Assembly: GCA_945983015.1 (NCBI GenBank)
Contig: CAMFSN010000067.1
Coordinates: 1 to 7,931, forward strand
Length of the DNA stretch: 7,931 bases
Reading direction: 5' to 3'
Origin: an uncultured Bacteroidales bacterium
GTDB lineage: Bacteria > Bacteroidota > Bacteroidia > Bacteroidales > UBA932
The first letter of the stretch is position 1, and every line of letters starts with the position of its first letter. Made by a program: the position numbers and the translations under genes. The notes beneath the pieces were generated by a model. That model had not been told where the DNA came from. It saw only the letters and a list, made by a program, of their open reading frames with translations, and made no database searches. Positions 5,391 to 7,931 of this stretch are shown piece after piece.

Positions 5391-7892
5391 CTATCTAGTC
5401 CTAATTCGTTTTTCAAGTGTCGTAATAAGTCAAAGGCCTGAAGTGGAGTCATATTGTTCAAATCAGCTGCGGCAAGCTGGTCGCGAATGGAACTGAGCGT
5501 AGGGTCATCAAGTTGAAAAAGAGATAGTTGCATCTCAGGAGCCGAGGGCGAAGCTGGCATTCCGGACTCGAGGGCGAGCAGGGTTCTCTCCGCCGCCTCC
5601 ACCACTTCCTTCGGCATTCCCGCCATTCGCGCCACGTGAATACCAAAACTATGGGCCACGCCTCCTGGAAGAAGTTTTCTCAAGAATATGATATTCTTAC
5701 CTTCCTCTTTTACCGCTATATGATAATTTACCACCCTTTGGAGTTGATCTGCCAGGTCATTCAGTTCGTGGTAATGAGTGGCGAAAAGGGTCTTGGCCCC
5801 TTTCCCGAAGCGGTGTATGTATTCCACAATGCCTCGGGCTATGGACATTCCGTCATAGGTGGAAGTTCCCCTGCCTATCTCATCGAGCAAAACCAGAGAC
5901 CTTTGGCTGAGATTATGCATAATCATAGAAGTCTCCAGCATTTCCACCATGAAGGTGGACTCTCCCTTGGAGATATTGTCACTGGCTCCCACTCTGGTAA
6001 ATATCTTGTCAAAATAGCCGAAGCGCGCACTCTTAGCCGGCACGAAGGAGCCTATCTGAGCCATCAGCACTATCAGGGCGCTCTGTCTGAGAAGGGCTGA
6101 CTTTCCGGCCATATTCGGTCCGGTAAGTATCATTATCTGCTCTTTGCTGCTATCCAGGTGCAAGTCGTTCGGGACGTACTCTTCCCCCACGGGAAGATTG
6201 GCCTCGATTACAGGGTGACGGCCCTCAACTATGTCCAGGCTCAAGGACTCGTCTATCACCGGACGGCAATAGTTCCTGTCGATGGCCTGCCTGGCAAAGC
6301 CCTGCAGCACATCGACTTGCGAAACGACAAGGCAATTGGCCTGAATGGCTCTGATAAATTCGCCGATGTAGGCGACCAGCTCGGAATAGAGCCGGCTTTC
6401 TATCTCATAGATTCGGCCCTCGGCTCCAAGGATCTTCTCCTCGTAGGACTTAAGTTCCTCAGTAATATAGCGTTCCGCACTGACCAAGGTCTGTTTCCTG
6501 ATCCACTCGGCAGGTACCCTGTCCCGAAAAGTGTTCCGGACTTCGATGTAATAGCCAAAGACATTGTTATAGCCTATCTTCAAGGAGTTTATGCCGGTTC
6601 TCTCGATCTCGCGACGTTGAATTTCCAGCAGGTAATCCTTTCCTCCGGAAGATATCTGCCGGAGTTCATCCAGCTCCGCATTTACGCCCTGCGCTATCAC
6701 CTCGCCCTTGCCCACTTGGGCTGCTGGACTTGATGCCAATGTCCCTTCTATCCTGTCTATCAACGCCTTGCACCCATCCATCTGCTCTCCCAAAGCCACG
6801 AGTGCTGCCACTTGGGAGCCCTTTGCAAGCTCCGAAATCGGCTGCATCTGAGACAGCGAACGACTCAAAGTCTTGACTTCGCGAGGGATAATCTTTCCGG
6901 TGGCTGCCCTGGAGATAATTCTCTCCAAATCTCCCACCTCGGAAAGCAGGCTTTGAATCTGCTCCAGAGCCCCTTCGTTATCGTGGAAGAACTCCACCAC
7001 GTCCAATCTCCTGTCAAGTTCGCGGACGTCAAAAACCGGCATAGCCAGCCAGGAGCGTAGCAACCTCGCTCCCATAGGCGTCAGACAACGGTCTATACAC
7101 TCCACCAGGGACACTCCGTCCTTTCCTGCAGCAGAATTGAAAACTTCCAGATTACGGAAAGTGAACTGGTCCATCCAAACGAACTTGCCCTCATCTATCC
7201 TGGAGATACTACAGATATTCTTAAGCCCCACATGCTGAGTCTGCTCCAGATAGAATATCAAGGCTCCCGCACAGCCTATAGCCAGAGGAAAAGACTCCAC
7301 TCCGAAACCCTTCAGGCTGCTTACCCCAAACTGATGACAGAGTTTATCATAGGCGGCGTCATAGACGAAAGCCCACTCGTCTATGGCGGAAATATAATAA
7401 TCCGGAAATTTCTCCGCCACCTGGGAACGGAGTTCTCTTCTTACGACCAACTCCCTGGCTTTCAACGAAGAAAGCAAAGTCTGAATATAAGCTATGCTTC
7501 CCTGAGCCAGCTGAAAAGTACCTGTGGACACATCCAGGAAAGCGGCCCCGCAGGTCTTGTTATCAAAGTCCAGCCCCACGAGAAAATTATGCTCCTTCTG
7601 CTCCAGCATTCCCTCCCCAAAGGCAATTCCAGGGGTCAGAATCTCCGTCACTCCTCGCTTTACCAGCTTGGTTTTCACCAGAGCCGGATCCTCCAGCTGG
7701 TCACAGATGGCCACCTTATAACCCGCTCTGACCAATTTCTGAAGATAAGTCTCTATGGCGTGGTGCGGAAAACCAGCCATAGGCGTAGGTTCCTTGTCCC
7801 CATTCGAGCGTTTGGTTAGAACCAGGCCCAAGACCTTGCTGGCAGTCAGGGCATCGTCCGAATAGGTCTCATAGAAATCCCCCACCCTATAG
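5387..7892 (-). CDS. mutS: DNA mismatch repair protein MutS, 5' end missing
   Basis: 834 residues of MutS, which recognises mismatches after replication and recruits MutL. The gene runs off the contig: about 20-30 N-terminal residues are absent. The first genomic residues, YRVGDFYET, already contain the mismatch-reading Phe-x-Glu motif (F-Y-E, codons 7876-7868). Further on are GPNMAGKS (Walker A, codons 6121-6098), SDNISKGEST (ABC signature), VLLDEIGRGTST (Walker B with Asp-Glu) and ATHYHEL (His loop). Near the C terminus MQLSLF contains QLSLF, a good fit to the beta-clamp-binding consensus, followed by a short conserved tail ending LKNELGLDR. The open frame continues into the adapter and would start MGSEMCIRDS; those residues are encoded by library sequence and must be removed. 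The stop overlaps the receptor start as ATGA. All ATPase motifs are intact, so the protein is probably functional. Confidence 0.96.
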
Positions 7893-7931
7893 CTGTCTCT
7901 TATACACATCTCCGAGCCCACGAGACGGACT
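7893..7931 (-). other. Nextera library adapter (Read-2 transposase adapter, partial i7 index)
   Basis: This is not genomic. Bases 7893-7926 are the reverse complement of the Nextera Read-2 adapter, beginning with the mosaic end CTGTCTCTTATACACATCT (7893-7911). Bases 7927-7931 (GGACT) match the first five bases of the i7 index I know as N705. Genomic sequence ends at 7892. In minus-strand translation this stretch gives MGSEMCIRDS, fused in frame to the mutS fragment. Confidence 0.98.

Noticed and set aside
5528..7819. Several 190-residue plus-strand open frames opposite mutS
   Set aside because: They are antisense shadows of mutS: no family motifs, and the opposite strand is fully explained by a conserved protein.
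27..7911. 19-bp terminal inverted repeats (27-45 and 7893-7911) that look like the ends of a 7.9 kb Tn5-like transposon
   Set aside because: They are the engineered Tn5 mosaic ends of the library adapters, flanked by adapter and index sequence. There is no transposase gene and the contents are ordinary chromosomal genes.
7892..7921. Apparent GTG start of mutS giving an 844-residue protein
   Set aside because: Residues 1-10 are encoded by adapter (only the last base of codon 10 is genomic). The real start lies beyond the contig.

Overview
This is a 7.9 kb piece of a Bacteroidota genome, most likely order Bacteroidales, flanked at both ends by Illumina Nextera library sequence. Only bases 46-7892 are biological. 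The left 45 bases read as the end of the P5 arm, an 8-base index and the Read-1 transposase adapter. The right 39 bases read as the reverse complement of the Read-2 adapter and five bases of an i7 index. The assignment to Bacteroidota rests on gene content: a compact TonB-dependent receptor followed directly by a DUF4249-type lipoprotein, a MutS with the GPNMAGKS Walker A form, and a dihydrolipoyl dehydrogenase with the CLNEGCIPTK active-site form. Genus cannot be read from the sequence alone.

Layout. Plus strand: the 3' end of a GH20 beta-N-acetylhexosaminidase gene (46-410) overlaps by one base (TAATG) a complete dihydrolipoyl dehydrogenase gene, lpd (410-1762). A hairpin terminator (1778-1806) separates lpd from a convergent block of four minus-strand genes. 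In transcription order these are mutS (5' end missing, 7892-5387), a TonB-dependent outer-membrane receptor (5390-3234), a DUF4249 lipoprotein (3232-2387) and an hsp20-family small heat-shock protein (2260-1826).

How the genes relate. mutS and the receptor gene overlap as ATGA. The receptor and lipoprotein genes are separated by one base (TGATATG). These three are therefore probably co-transcribed and translationally coupled. The receptor and lipoprotein form a familiar Bacteroidota outer-membrane uptake pair of unknown substrate. Hsp20 follows after a 126-base gap holding a long dyad and, immediately before the gene, a 5' leader in which an 8-base anti-Shine-Dalgarno segment exactly complements the Shine-Dalgarno region. 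That layout resembles heat-shock RNA thermometers and is the most interesting biological observation here. Every gene belongs to a recognisable family, and I see no CRISPR array, tRNA, rRNA, insertion sequence or new multi-gene defence system.
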